Origin: an uncultured Collinsella sp. | GTDB taxonomy: Bacteria; Actinomycetota; Coriobacteriia; Coriobacteriales; Coriobacteriaceae | DNA: 35,470 nucleotides | Reading direction: 5' to 3' | NCBI GenBank assembly: GCA_900545445.1 | Contig: UQZH01000017.1 | Span: 1-35,470, forward strand | Shown: positions 1-6,249 of the stretch, one piece after another | Numbering within the stretch: position 1 is the stretch's first letter | How the letters are laid out: every line of letters begins with the position of its first letter | Position numbers and translations under genes: made by a program | Notes under the pieces: model-generated | Database searches by the model: none | What the model saw: only the letters and a program-made list of their open reading frames with translations | Told to the model about the DNA's origin: nothing

Positions 1-80
1 CGAGGGCTGCCGACAGCAAGGACGATTCTATCAGAGCGGCTGACTCCCGCCCGATTATTACCATCCCACCGCGCCTGTGC

Positions 81-110
81 AAAAAAGAGGGCCGCCAAAC
101 AGCGACCCTC
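81..110 (-). terminator. Orphan minus-strand intrinsic terminator
   Basis: The arms GAGGG (87-91) and CCCTC (106-110) pair, with CGC/GCG (93-95, 102-104) inside and one mismatch. Six A residues at 81-86 become a U tract on the minus strand. No intact minus-strand gene lies immediately to its right, so its gene may have been lost or replaced. Confidence 0.5.
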
Positions 111-206
111 CAGCGAAAGTGCATGTTATTTAGGACAGTCAAATTCTTTGAAAAACAAATGGATGCTGTAGAATTACAAATAAGAGTCACCCAGAAGGAG
201 CGATCG

Positions 207-644
207 ATGAAAAGCAAACGATTTGTCCTGAATGCACTTCTGGTAGTAGCAATATTGACGCTCTTCGTCTTTTCGTACTCATACATGAATCAGCCAAGAT
301 TTGGATATGCTTTATACACTGTTTTTTCCGGCGAAACAACTTACAACACTATAGGCTTCATTGACGCAATCTTTTTCTATGTAGTCGGCCCCGTATCAAG
401 CGAACTGGTCGCTTTTGTTGTCAGCTACAACCTGAATCAACAAAGCCAAACTCACTCAGCGACTTCGGCCAAACAAGGAATCAATCTCTTCGCAATAATG
501 ATAATTCTGCAAATTGCGACCGTGTTGATTATCGCCCTGACCGCAACAAACGTTTTGAAGTATGAGTTCGGATTCATCGCGAGCTGTCTCATGGCAATTG
601 CCGCGGGTATAGCGGTTTCGTATACGACACCGGCAAAGAAGTAG
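207..644 (+). CDS. Small multi-pass membrane protein, unknown
   Basis: The 145-residue product has four likely membrane segments: roughly residues 7-26, 49-73, 94-117 and 122-141. The start at 207 is preferred over an upstream ATG at 123 because AAGGAG lies at 195-200, six bases before it, and the protein then opens with MKSKR followed at once by a hydrophobic stretch. I do not recognise a family. It is AT-rich compared with the core genes, which suggests a foreign origin. It stands alone inside the integrated element; the next supported gene is on the opposite strand. A role in the envelope, such as an immunity or channel-like protein, is possible but unsupported. Confidence 0.65.
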   Translation: MKSKRFVLNALLVVAILTLFVFSYSYMNQPRFGYALYTVFSGETTYNTIGFIDAIFFYVVGPVSSELVAFVVSYNLNQQSQTHSATSAKQGINLFAIMIILQIATVLIIALTATNVLKYEFGFIASCLMAIAAGIAVSYTTPAKK

Positions 645-1064
645 ATAAACTAACAGGGCCTATTTGGAATCCGAATCGTCCATGGAACCGTCGATGCCGG
701 TTTTGGTGTCGTCATCCGTATTGGAATCGTCATCCTTGGGGCTTATAGGACACACATTTTGTCCTATAAGCCCCGATCAATTCATACTCCTCATCCTCGC
801 CGAATTGCGAGTATGGCAGAATCGGCACTGGATGGCAGCGCGCTAGGCCGTGTCCGCGGAGTTACCCCCCCCGTTTTTATCGTAACAGCTGATTCTAGGG
901 ACGCTTCAAAAAGTCAACCGAGGGTTTTGTCCCGTCAAGACGCCGAACGAGAATTACGTACCGCCAAGAGCCTCAAAACACGCCCCTCGCGGAACAGAAT
1001 CCTCACTCGATTTCCATGCGGAGTAAAAACGTCAATCAATCATCCTCCGCAACGTCTATCCACC
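645..1064. other. Stretch without a supported gene
   Basis: I find no reading frame with a convincing start and ribosome binding site. Short minus-strand frames read protein-like pieces (for example one ending in EYELIGAYRTK near 740-790) but are interrupted by stops. A run of eight C lies near 866-873. These may be remains of a decayed minus-strand gene. The only clear structure is the inverted repeat at 738-774. Confidence 0.5.
738..774. repeat. Perfect 15-bp inverted repeat
   Basis: GGGGCTTATAGGACA (738-752) is exactly complementary to 760-774, with a seven-base spacer. Neither side carries a T tract, so it is not a standard intrinsic terminator. Confidence 0.8.
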
Positions 1065-1091
1065 AAAAAGGCCGCCCCACGTGGAGCGGCC
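1065..1091 (-). terminator. Terminator of the 1128-1511 gene
   Basis: GGCCGC (1070-1075) pairs with GCGGCC (1086-1091), and CCAC/GTGG extends the stem inward. AAAAA at 1065-1069 reads as a U tract on the minus strand. It lies about 40 bases downstream of the stop of the minus-strand gene at 1128. Confidence 0.75.
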
Positions 1092-1127
1092 TTTGCTCGC
1101 AGCTTTTTACTGATAGTTACTCAAAAA

Positions 1128-1511
1128 TTATTCCAACACATCCACAGAAGAGCAGCGAATCGTATTTTTCTTTCGGGAATCGAGAAAATAGCCTACCTTG
1201 ACTTTAGACCCAACGCTCACGGGGCTATCGCTTACATAGCGCGTATGTTCTGAATCAACCAGAATGGTCAGACGATCAGACCCGTCGTTATATGGATCTT
1301 CGCTTTCGACCGACATGGTAAAATCGCCAGAGCTGTCAACGTTCAACACCAATCCGCTCACGAACCACAAATGTGAATAGTCACCTCCGCTATCTTTTTG
1401 GCAACGCTCCACTTTTAGAAATAGCGCAGAGAATGCGAACACGGCAACTGATATAGCGATGAAAACCTTAACGCCACTCCCCTTGCCATAAAATACAAAT
1501 TTATTCGCCAA
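1128..1511 (-). CDS. Small single-pass membrane or secreted protein, unknown
   Basis: The 127-residue protein has a short positive N-terminus (YGKGSGVK) and a hydrophobic segment at about residues 14-32, which may be an anchor or an uncleaved signal. The following soluble domain of about 90 residues is rich in Asp, Ser and Val, alternates like a small beta-barrel, and ends with a KVKVGYF strand. The start is a TTG at 1511, with AGGGG about ten bases upstream; no better ATG is in frame. A good terminator follows. The family is not recognised. The layout (anchor plus small beta domain) resembles the unrelated small protein at 2828-3256, and both may be exported to the envelope. Confidence 0.6.
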   Translation of the reverse strand: MANKFVFYGKGSGVKVFIAISVAVFAFSALFLKVERCQKDSGGDYSHLWFVSGLVLNVDSSGDFTMSVESEDPYNDGSDRLTILVDSEHTRYVSDSPVSVGSKVKVGYFLDSRKKNTIRCSSVDVLE

Positions 1512-1566
1512 AGAAAAATACCCCTGCCTTATCCGTGTAATTAGCCTAGTACTACGTTAACGTGCT

Positions 1567-1599
1567 CATGGCTGTGGGTTGGTTTAACCTACAGTCATG
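1567..1599. repeat. Imperfect 14-bp inverted repeat
   Basis: Positions 1567-1580 pair with 1586-1599 with two mismatches and a five-base spacer. No T tract follows. It lies between the start of the 1128-1511 gene and the GC-rich open frame at 1643. It could be a regulatory site or a remnant end of an insertion sequence. Confidence 0.55.
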
Positions 1600-1642
1600 C
1601 TAAAGTTGCCAAAAGGGGTACAAAGGCCAATACGTTTGCACA

Positions 1643-1903
1643 GTGCCGGCACAGCGACCTAGCATCGTATGCACCGGCGGGATCATTGCTGGCCTGCAAG
1701 GAGAGCATGTCCACGCGCTCATGGTCGCCGGAGGCCTCGTGATGCAGCACGCGCCGAGCGGCGACTGGAAGCGCGTCGATTGGGATGCGCTTGCCGCCTG
1801 GCTCGACAGATACGGGTGCAAGGTCGCTAAATGCGAGACGGAGACCCTTCCGACCGCCGACGCGGCGAGTGGGAACGCAAGGGTAAAAATGCATCGTCGC
1901 TGA
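1643..1903 (+). CDS. Possible small protein or gene remnant
   Basis: This is an open frame of 86 codons starting with GTG and lacking a visible ribosome binding site. The middle part has protein-like composition (a GDWKRVDWDALAAWLDRYG stretch and GC-rich third positions), which supports this frame over the minus-strand frames. The absence of a start signal suggests a 5'-truncated remnant, cut near the inverted repeat at 1567-1599. I do not recognise the family. Weak call. Confidence 0.3.
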   Translation: MPAQRPSIVCTGGIIAGLQGEHVHALMVAGGLVMQHAPSGDWKRVDWDALAAWLDRYGCKVAKCETETLPTADAASGNARVKMHRR

Positions 1904-2011
1904 ACCAGTGAGTCAGTATTCTTTAGTTGGATGATGGATATTGAAATTAATTAGCGAGATAATGTGCATATCTCATAATGTATGCGTTGCACCATGAGAG
2001 AGGGGCCTGTC

Positions 2012-2125
2012 ATGAGCTGGAAACCGAGAAAATGCGTTATCGCCGGTCTCGTGACAACCGGTCCTGGCGGCGGCTTGTTTGCAACCGCAATGACATCGTA
2101 CCGACTTTTCACTTACATGTTCTAA
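2012..2125 (+). CDS. 37-residue Gly-rich small protein
   Basis: A 37-codon frame starts with ATG at 2012, behind GAGAGGGG seven bases upstream. The product begins MSWKPRK, so it is positively charged at the N-terminus. It then has a hydrophobic and Gly-rich centre (TTGPGGGLFATAM) and an aromatic tail (SYRLFTYMF). Only 12 bases separate its stop from the ATG of the 79-residue membrane protein at 2138, and that gap contains the next gene's ribosome binding site. The two probably form one transcript. It may be a small membrane peptide, a toxin-like peptide or a peptide precursor; nothing in the sequence decides this. It is too short to call with confidence. Confidence 0.45.
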   Translation: MSWKPRKCVIAGLVTTGPGGGLFATAMTSYRLFTYMF

Positions 2126-2137
2126 AAGGCGGTTGCC

Positions 2138-2377
2138 ATGCTGTCGCAAAATCACTCGAGATACTTGGTCCCAATCGGCTTTACCCTGCTCGCATCACTC
2201 TTTGCTAGCGACCTTTTGCTGAAACCGCCCAAGGAACTCGTTTCGCTTGCCATAGACTGCATTTCCGCCCTTTACTTTACGGCAACCCTATTCATCGGAC
2301 TAAAGGAGAGGAAAAAAGGCGCAGTCGTTGCGTCCGCCGTAGGCGTGATCACAGCCATTGCCTCATTCTTTATCTGA
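2138..2377 (+). CDS. 79-residue two-helix membrane protein, unknown
   Basis: ATG at 2138 is preceded by AAAAGGCGG about five bases upstream. The product has hydrophobic segments at about residues 10-27, 34-53 and 61-79, with a Lys/Arg/Glu-rich turn (GLKERKKG) between the last two, as expected for a small inner-membrane protein. The gene follows the 37-residue frame at 2012 closely. A small cationic peptide followed by a small multi-helix membrane protein resembles the layout of bacteriocin and immunity pairs, but no signature of either is present. It ends 13 bases before the convergent exonuclease remnant. Confidence 0.55.
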   Translation: MLSQNHSRYLVPIGFTLLASLFASDLLLKPPKELVSLAIDCISALYFTATLFIGLKERKKGAVVASAVGVITAIASFFI

Positions 2378-2389
2378 CACATTGGTGAT

Positions 2390-2725
2390 CTAGGGGCGAT
2401 ATCGTAGGAATACGATCGGGAGAGCCAGGACCAGATCGCCCGGGTTGCCCGGTCGGCTCGCGCGACGGCGCGGCGGTTCGACAGAAAGCTCTCCGGACTT
2501 CACGCCGTTTCTGATCGCATTGTAGACAGCCAACTCGTCTTCGCAGTCGGCGAGCACGCGGTGTGCGTCGTCGTTTTGGATGTACAGTAAATCTCGAAGG
2601 TCCTCCATGCACCAGCGTCCGAGATCTGGCCATGCGCGTCGCGCGAGCTGATAAGTGTCGATCGCGATGTTGTAGTTAAAGTCCAGGCCAAAGCCGTCCC
2701 AGGCAGAACGGCATTGTTTCCTTGA
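2390..2725 (-). pseudogene. Truncated DEDDh (DnaQ-like) 3'-5' exonuclease
   Basis: The open frame of about 111 codons has no proper start. From near DGFGLDFNYN it reads like the second half of a DnaQ/polymerase III epsilon-type exonuclease. It has a segment IDTYQLARRAWPDLG, and then DDAHRVLADCEDELAVYNAIR, which matches the Exo III motif with its catalytic His and Asp. The N-terminal half with the first acidic motif (DxE) is missing. An in-frame TAA at 2726-2728 and the palindromic block at 2749-2822 lie where it should be. The C-terminal tail after about residue 85 is Pro/Arg-rich and atypical, so the 3' end may also be altered. The truncation is seen directly; the family assignment is by motif. 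Confidence 0.6.
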
Positions 2726-2748
2726 TTATCAACTTCATCCGGACACTT

Positions 2749-2784
2749 CCCGCATTCATCCGTGTGTGTACGGATGAATGCGGG
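2749..2784. repeat. Perfect 15-bp inverted repeat with GT spacer
   Basis: CCCGCATTCATCCGT (2749-2763) is exactly complementary to 2770-2784, around a GTGTGT spacer. It lies between the truncated exonuclease and the 2828-3256 gene. No U tract follows on either strand. Confidence 0.8.
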
Positions 2785-2793
2785 GTTCGATAC

Positions 2794-2822
2794 CCCGGCG
2801 GCCTGATCGGCAGACCGCCGGG
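2794..2822 (-). terminator. Strong hairpin behind the 2828-3256 gene
   Basis: CCCGGCGG (2794-2801) pairs with CCGCCGGG (2815-2822), beginning six bases after the minus-strand stop at 2828. It lacks a U tract, so termination is only probable. It forms a double-hairpin block with the repeat at 2749-2784. Confidence 0.4.
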
Positions 2823-2827
2823 AGTTC

Positions 2828-3256
2828 TCACTCCTCGATAAAAGCCGGCACTCGGTTAGTCCTGCGCATCTTGAAATCGCCAGTCTCGTGGGAGACGTAG
2901 AGAATGCCGTCCATCCCGTCTCGTGATGCATACGACAGGTGAACTGAACCGCAATCCGATCCATCATTGTCGAGAAGATCGAACGAATTCGGGTCGCTCG
3001 TTGCGGCCAAACGACCACTCAGACAAGAGCCATCGTCATTACAGATTTGCCATTCCATGTCTTCGCCTGCAAGAATCGCCATAGACGGCCTGGTCGCGCC
3101 ATCGTTGACATACATCCCGTCTATGCCAAAACCGTTTTCAGCGCCATCGATGAACGACTGCTCGGACCTATACCTCGCAAATGATGCACATAGCACCATT
3201 GCAAGACAAAGTGCAGAGCCAACAATAACGATCTTTACGTAGCTCTTGGCCGTCAT
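2828..3256 (-). CDS. Exported small protein with N-terminal anchor, unknown
   Basis: The 142-residue protein has a basic start (MTAKSYVK), a hydrophobic segment at about residues 8-26 containing Cys (ALCLAMVLCASF), and a polar domain rich in Asp, Gly and Ser. The Cys residues in WQICNDDGSCLSG and SDCGS could form disulfides outside the cell. The Cys in the signal region could also be a lipobox variant, but the usual LxGC spacing is not clear. The ATG at 3256 has GAGGGA about six bases upstream, so the start is well supported. No family is recognised. It is another small envelope protein of the integrated element. Confidence 0.65.
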   Translation of the reverse strand: MTAKSYVKIVIVGSALCLAMVLCASFARYRSEQSFIDGAENGFGIDGMYVNDGATRPSMAILAGEDMEWQICNDDGSCLSGRLAATSDPNSFDLLDNDGSDCGSVHLSYASRDGMDGILYVSHETGDFKMRRTNRVPAFIEE

Positions 3257-4235
3257 GCCATCCCTCTTTTCGCTTGCCTAAAGAAATGCGGAAGAAGCTG
3301 TTAGTCGCGGCTTGTTTGTAGGCCCTTCTGCCCCGGTTCGGTTACTAAGGTTACTTGAGGGATCCTATAAATGATTGTTACCCATATACGTAATATGAAT
3401 TTCGGACATGTCGAAATCAATCAATGGTTGCGGGAGTTTCCGACCTTAGTGAAATGCCACCCTATACCCACAGAATCAGTCTGGCTGACATGTGCCAATG
3501 GCCGCTAACGGCACTTGGTCGGCAACGGTCTTAGCCCATCGGCCACAACAGTGTCTCCTTCTGTCGCGCCGAGGGCCAGACACACAGCGGTGGCGCCGTG
3601 CCGCGGCAGCTGGACGACCGCGTCGTCGACCGTGGCGATTGCACTCGCGACGACACACCTCGCCAGTTTGCCTCGCCCTATTGGCCCCAGCGCGTTGCAG
3701 TTCAATCAGCTGTTACAATTACCCACCCACAAAAAGCCCATCTAGCAGGTGCTTTGCTGTTATAGAGTCCTGGAAAGAAAGGGCCAAACCGAAGTGTCTG
3801 GCCGGACGCCAATTGTCTGGGAACTGCTTCGGATTCGACCCTCTTTTACTTTCGCCCACTCGGTGGACTTCGGGTTTAATGCTTAGGGGCAGGGATTTAA
3901 CAAAGTGAAATTTTAATGAAAAGAAACCCAGCTGCCACAATTGCCATGGTGAGGGCTCGAATTGGCCATATAGATCTAAAATAGTCACGATACCTTCTCT
4001 TTTGCTGGAACGATATATCTATACAAGGTTGTGAGCGGAAAACAAAAATACGTCGATTGCTATCCGACAAACGGGTCTGGAATTGCATTCTCCGGCATTT
4101 CGGGGAGATTGATACACATGTACGAAAGGGAAACTATGTGGTGCGTTGGGTTGGAGCTGCTGCAGGCCCGATATGGATTGCGGTCTTGCGCCCCGATGTC
4201 CAAATAGGTTTCTCTCTCTAGACGGGAAGTTGCTC
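3257..4235. other. About 980 bases without a supported gene
   Basis: Frames of 60-138 codons exist on both strands but none has a ribosome binding site plus plausible protein composition. The best is a minus-strand frame at 3505-3705, which looks protein-like in part. Composition switches sharply from AT-rich (3350-3450 and 3890-4140) to GC-rich (3480-3700), which suggests joined fragments. GGTTACT is repeated at about 3340 and 3350. I see no tRNA, hairpin terminator or origin here. Confidence 0.5.
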
Positions 4236-4601
4236 ATGGACGCCATATATGACGGAGATGACTGGGTCGATCATTATACTTGGCGCCTGGTCGGCTCGGA
4301 TGACAATGGGGATGTGGTGTTTGATGGACTATGTCCAAAGCATCTCCATCCTTTTGTCTCGTCGTTAATTGAGAGTTCCGCTCGTGTTGCCCCCTACAGC
4401 TCGGCGTCGCTTCATGATACGGACGTTTTGAAGACCATAAAGGAATCAATTGACGAGGGCACGATGAGTAGCTTGCTGTTTTCTCGCCTTGTGGGGCTAG
4501 ATGAGATTGGCTCGAAACGACTGCTTGCGGGCGAAAAGGTGGAACTCACTTATCGGTCGATGATTTCAATCCTGCGGCTAGCCGATGTTCTTCGCAAATA
4601 A
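4236..4601 (+). CDS. Unknown small cytosolic protein
   Basis: The 121-residue product starts at an ATG at 4236 with GGGAAG six bases upstream. The longer frame from 4146 has an odd Cys/Pro-rich N-terminus and no binding site. The protein is acidic and soluble. The first half has aromatic beta-like strands (DGDDWVDHYTWRLVG). The second half is helical and ends LTYRSMISILRLADVLRK. The segment GLDEIGSKRLLAGEKVELTYRSM loosely resembles a small helix-turn-helix, so an antitoxin-like or regulatory role is possible but not shown. Codon use is intermediate. Its last 24 bases overlap a convergent short frame on the minus strand. Confidence 0.5.
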   Translation: MDAIYDGDDWVDHYTWRLVGSDDNGDVVFDGLCPKHLHPFVSSLIESSARVAPYSSASLHDTDVLKTIKESIDEGTMSSLLFSRLVGLDEIGSKRLLAGEKVELTYRSMISILRLADVLRK

Positions 4602-4739
4602 ATGAGGCTTCCATGGCCATGTGGCAGCTTGTCTCACCGATGGGTGGGAGCCGAGTACTTTTCGGACGATTTGCTTGGCCTCGGCGTAGTCTTGGACGGG
4701 ATCTGCCGGATCATCGAAATCCTCGACGAGATATTTCAA
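4578..4739 (-). CDS. Possible 53-residue protein, unknown
   Basis: TTG at 4739 is preceded by AAGAAGGTG about five bases upstream. The product is acidic at the N-terminus (VEDFDDPADPVQDYAEAK) and basic and aromatic at the end (TWPWKPHLFAKNIG). This composition looks more like a real protein than the overlapping plus-strand frame. It overlaps the end of the 4236-4601 gene in convergent orientation, which counts against both being intact. It may be the surviving C-terminus of a longer gene, since the same frame upstream is closed by a stop. Confidence 0.3.
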   Translation of the reverse strand: MKYLVEDFDDPADPVQDYAEAKQIVRKVLGSHPSVRQAATWPWKPHLFAKNIG

Positions 4740-4795
4740 AGCGGCACCTTCTTAAACGGCGAACGTGACAGCGGTCCTCCCTGAATTCTATAAAA

Positions 4796-5005
4796 TCACG
4801 GCCTGACTTGGGCGGCGAATTGGCGGAGCTCGTCATCGTCCATATCGTCGAAGTGCGGCAACTACGCCAGCGCGGCCCTCTGCTCCATCAGGTACCTACC
4901 GCTCGGAGACCTGCGAATCGTCTGCAAGATGTCCTCGGGGGCGAGGGCTGGGAAATCCATGCCCTCGGGAGCGGCCAAAGAGATGGATTCACCTGCCCCT
5001 CCCAT
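4796..5005 (-). pseudogene. Small gene interrupted by an in-frame stop
   Basis: An ATG at 5005 with GAGGT eight bases upstream opens a 47-codon frame (MGGAGES ... PEDILQTIRRSPSGRYLMEQRAALA) ending in TAG at 4862-4864. The same frame resumes directly after the TAG (LPHFDDMDDDELRQFAAQVRP) and ends at 4796. The two parts read as one protein of about 69 residues with one nonsense mutation, or as a 47-residue protein with non-coding downstream. The family is unknown. Confidence 0.35.
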
Positions 5006-5057
5006 GTGTTGGGACCTCATTCAGGGCATCGGCTGCATCCGGCCTTTCGCATTCGCC

Positions 5058-5102
5058 GCCCGGCCCTCCGGTCCCGCCCGGCTCTCCGGTCCCGCCCGGC
5101 CG
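5058..5102. repeat. 18-bp GC-rich tandem repeat, about 2.5 copies
   Basis: The unit GCCCGGCCCTCCGGTCCC at 5058-5075 is repeated at 5076-5093 with one change, and a third partial copy ends at 5102. It is not in a supported coding frame. Confidence 0.7.
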
Positions 5103-5202
5103 ACGGGTTTCCCATCTACGGCAAAACGATCGCACTTATATATATGCATTCCCGGATTGGGAATATGTTTCAGCCCACGCGAGCAAAGCCTCGGCGTACT
5201 CC

Positions 5203-5259
5203 GTGGTATCTCCGCTGCGCGGCTTTGCACCCTGCAATGCCGCGCAGCGGAGATACCAC
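5203..5259. repeat. Perfect 21-bp inverted repeat, extended hairpin
   Basis: Positions 5203-5223 are exactly complementary to 5239-5259. Inside the 15-base spacer, TTGCA and TGCAA also pair around CCC, so about 26 base pairs can form with a single T-T mismatch. No T tract follows on either strand. The gap 5006-5517 around it holds no supported gene. Confidence 0.85.
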
Positions 5260-5517
5260 CTGAGACGGATGTCGATGCATCGAACCCGAGACCGGGCGCT
5301 GCGGCGGGAAGCCTCTCGCACGGACAATCTGCTCGATCTTGCTGCACCCGTCTTAAAAGGTTAGACAAACTTTTAATCGTACGACATCCGTCGAACAGTC
5401 GGGGGTACACACCACTACAGAAGGCCCACGGAACGGGGGGCGAGATGGTCGGCGACGGGTTCAAGGCACTCTCCGGCCCCACGCTCCGCCAGGGAGGGCG
5501 TCGGGAGGGAGGCCGTA

Positions 5518-5973
5518 ATGGGTGAGAAGGACGAGCGGCCGGAGCGGGTGTTCCCCGGCAGGACAGACCCGTGGTTCATAGCGGCCATGGTGATTGTGGC
5601 GGGCGGTTTATCCGCGGCGTGTATCGCGTGTTTCCTGAGCTCGAGTCCCGCGCTCCTATGGGGCTGGCTCGCGCTGCTGCCCGTCCCGGCCCTCGTGGCC
5701 CTGGCCGCCCTTCCCGTCCGCAGCAACCGCCTCGAGCTCTACGGCGACCGCCTCGTCGTCGTGTACGCTGGGACGCGTTCGGTGATACCCTACGCCCACG
5801 TGCGGAGCGTCCGGCGCACCAGGACGCTCTGGGCGGGGACGGCCAACTCGCTCGACCGCGTCTACATCGAGGCGCCCTACGACGGCGACGCCATCGTCTC
5901 GGTGACCGACAACGATGCCCTCGTGGCGGAGCTGGGGCACAGGTGCGGCCTCGGGCCATACTCCCATTTTTGA
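5518..5973 (+). CDS. Membrane protein with a bacterial PH-like domain
   Basis: The 151-residue product has two adjacent membrane segments at about residues 19-41 and 45-66. A beta-rich domain follows (NRLELYGDRLVVVYAGTRSVIPYAHVRSVRR) that matches the pattern of short bacterial PH (YdbT/DUF304-like) domains, where a strand-rich fold follows a helical hairpin. The ATG at 5518 has GGGAGG six bases upstream. The gene has a very high GC3, like the integrase and unlike the AT-rich genes at the left of the element, so these two may share an origin. A short hairpin with a T-rich tail follows at 6003-6025. The PH assignment rests on pattern only. Confidence 0.6.
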   Translation: MGEKDERPERVFPGRTDPWFIAAMVIVAGGLSAACIACFLSSSPALLWGWLALLPVPALVALAALPVRSNRLELYGDRLVVVYAGTRSVIPYAHVRSVRRTRTLWAGTANSLDRVYIEAPYDGDAIVSVTDNDALVAELGHRCGLGPYSHF

Positions 5974-6002
5974 GAGAGGTGCCGTCGGGCCCCCCGAAAG
6001 CC

Positions 6003-6025
6003 GTCTGCATTTGCAGGCCTTTATT
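6003..6025 (+). terminator. Possible terminator of the 5518-5973 gene
   Basis: A seven-pair stem (6003-6009 with 6012-6018, including one G-T pair) centred on CTGCATTTGCAG is followed by CTTTATT. It lies 30 bases after the stop. Confidence 0.4.
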
Positions 6026-6106
6026 CGAAATCGGGCGGCGCGGCTGAAAATCCCCGGCCTGAACCGCGGGGCTTCATCTACATTCGCGCAGGCGTATTCA
6101 CAATCA

Positions 6107-6150
6107 TAAAAAGATAGGCACGGGCATCCGCGTTCGCGGAAACCCGTGCC
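6107..6150 (-). terminator. Terminator downstream of the integrase
   Basis: GGCACGGG (6117-6124) pairs with CCCGTGCC (6143-6150), and TCCGCG/CGCGGA extends the stem inside. AAAAA at about 6108-6112 gives a U tract on the minus strand. It lies 100 bases after the integrase stop. Confidence 0.75.
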
Positions 6151-6249
6151 GCATTTGCGTCACCGAGATGACCGGGTAGAATATATCTGAACGCTATTCC
6201 ACATTCCCGTACTTGCGCTACGGATTTGGGAAAGCGCATGTCTCAGCCT

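Noticed and set aside
2828..3256. Lipoprotein call for the small exported protein
   Set aside because: A Cys lies in the hydrophobic region, but the usual lipobox spacing before it is not convincing, so only an anchor or signal is claimed.
4602..4784. Plus-strand 60-codon frame directly behind the 4236-4601 gene
   Set aside because: No ribosome binding site is visible and the composition is less protein-like than the opposing minus-strand frame. Neither is certain.
5021..5525. Overlapping frames of 150-198 codons on both strands
   Set aside because: They cross the 21-bp hairpin and the 18-bp tandem repeat, lack binding sites and give Pro/Arg/Ser-rich low-complexity products.
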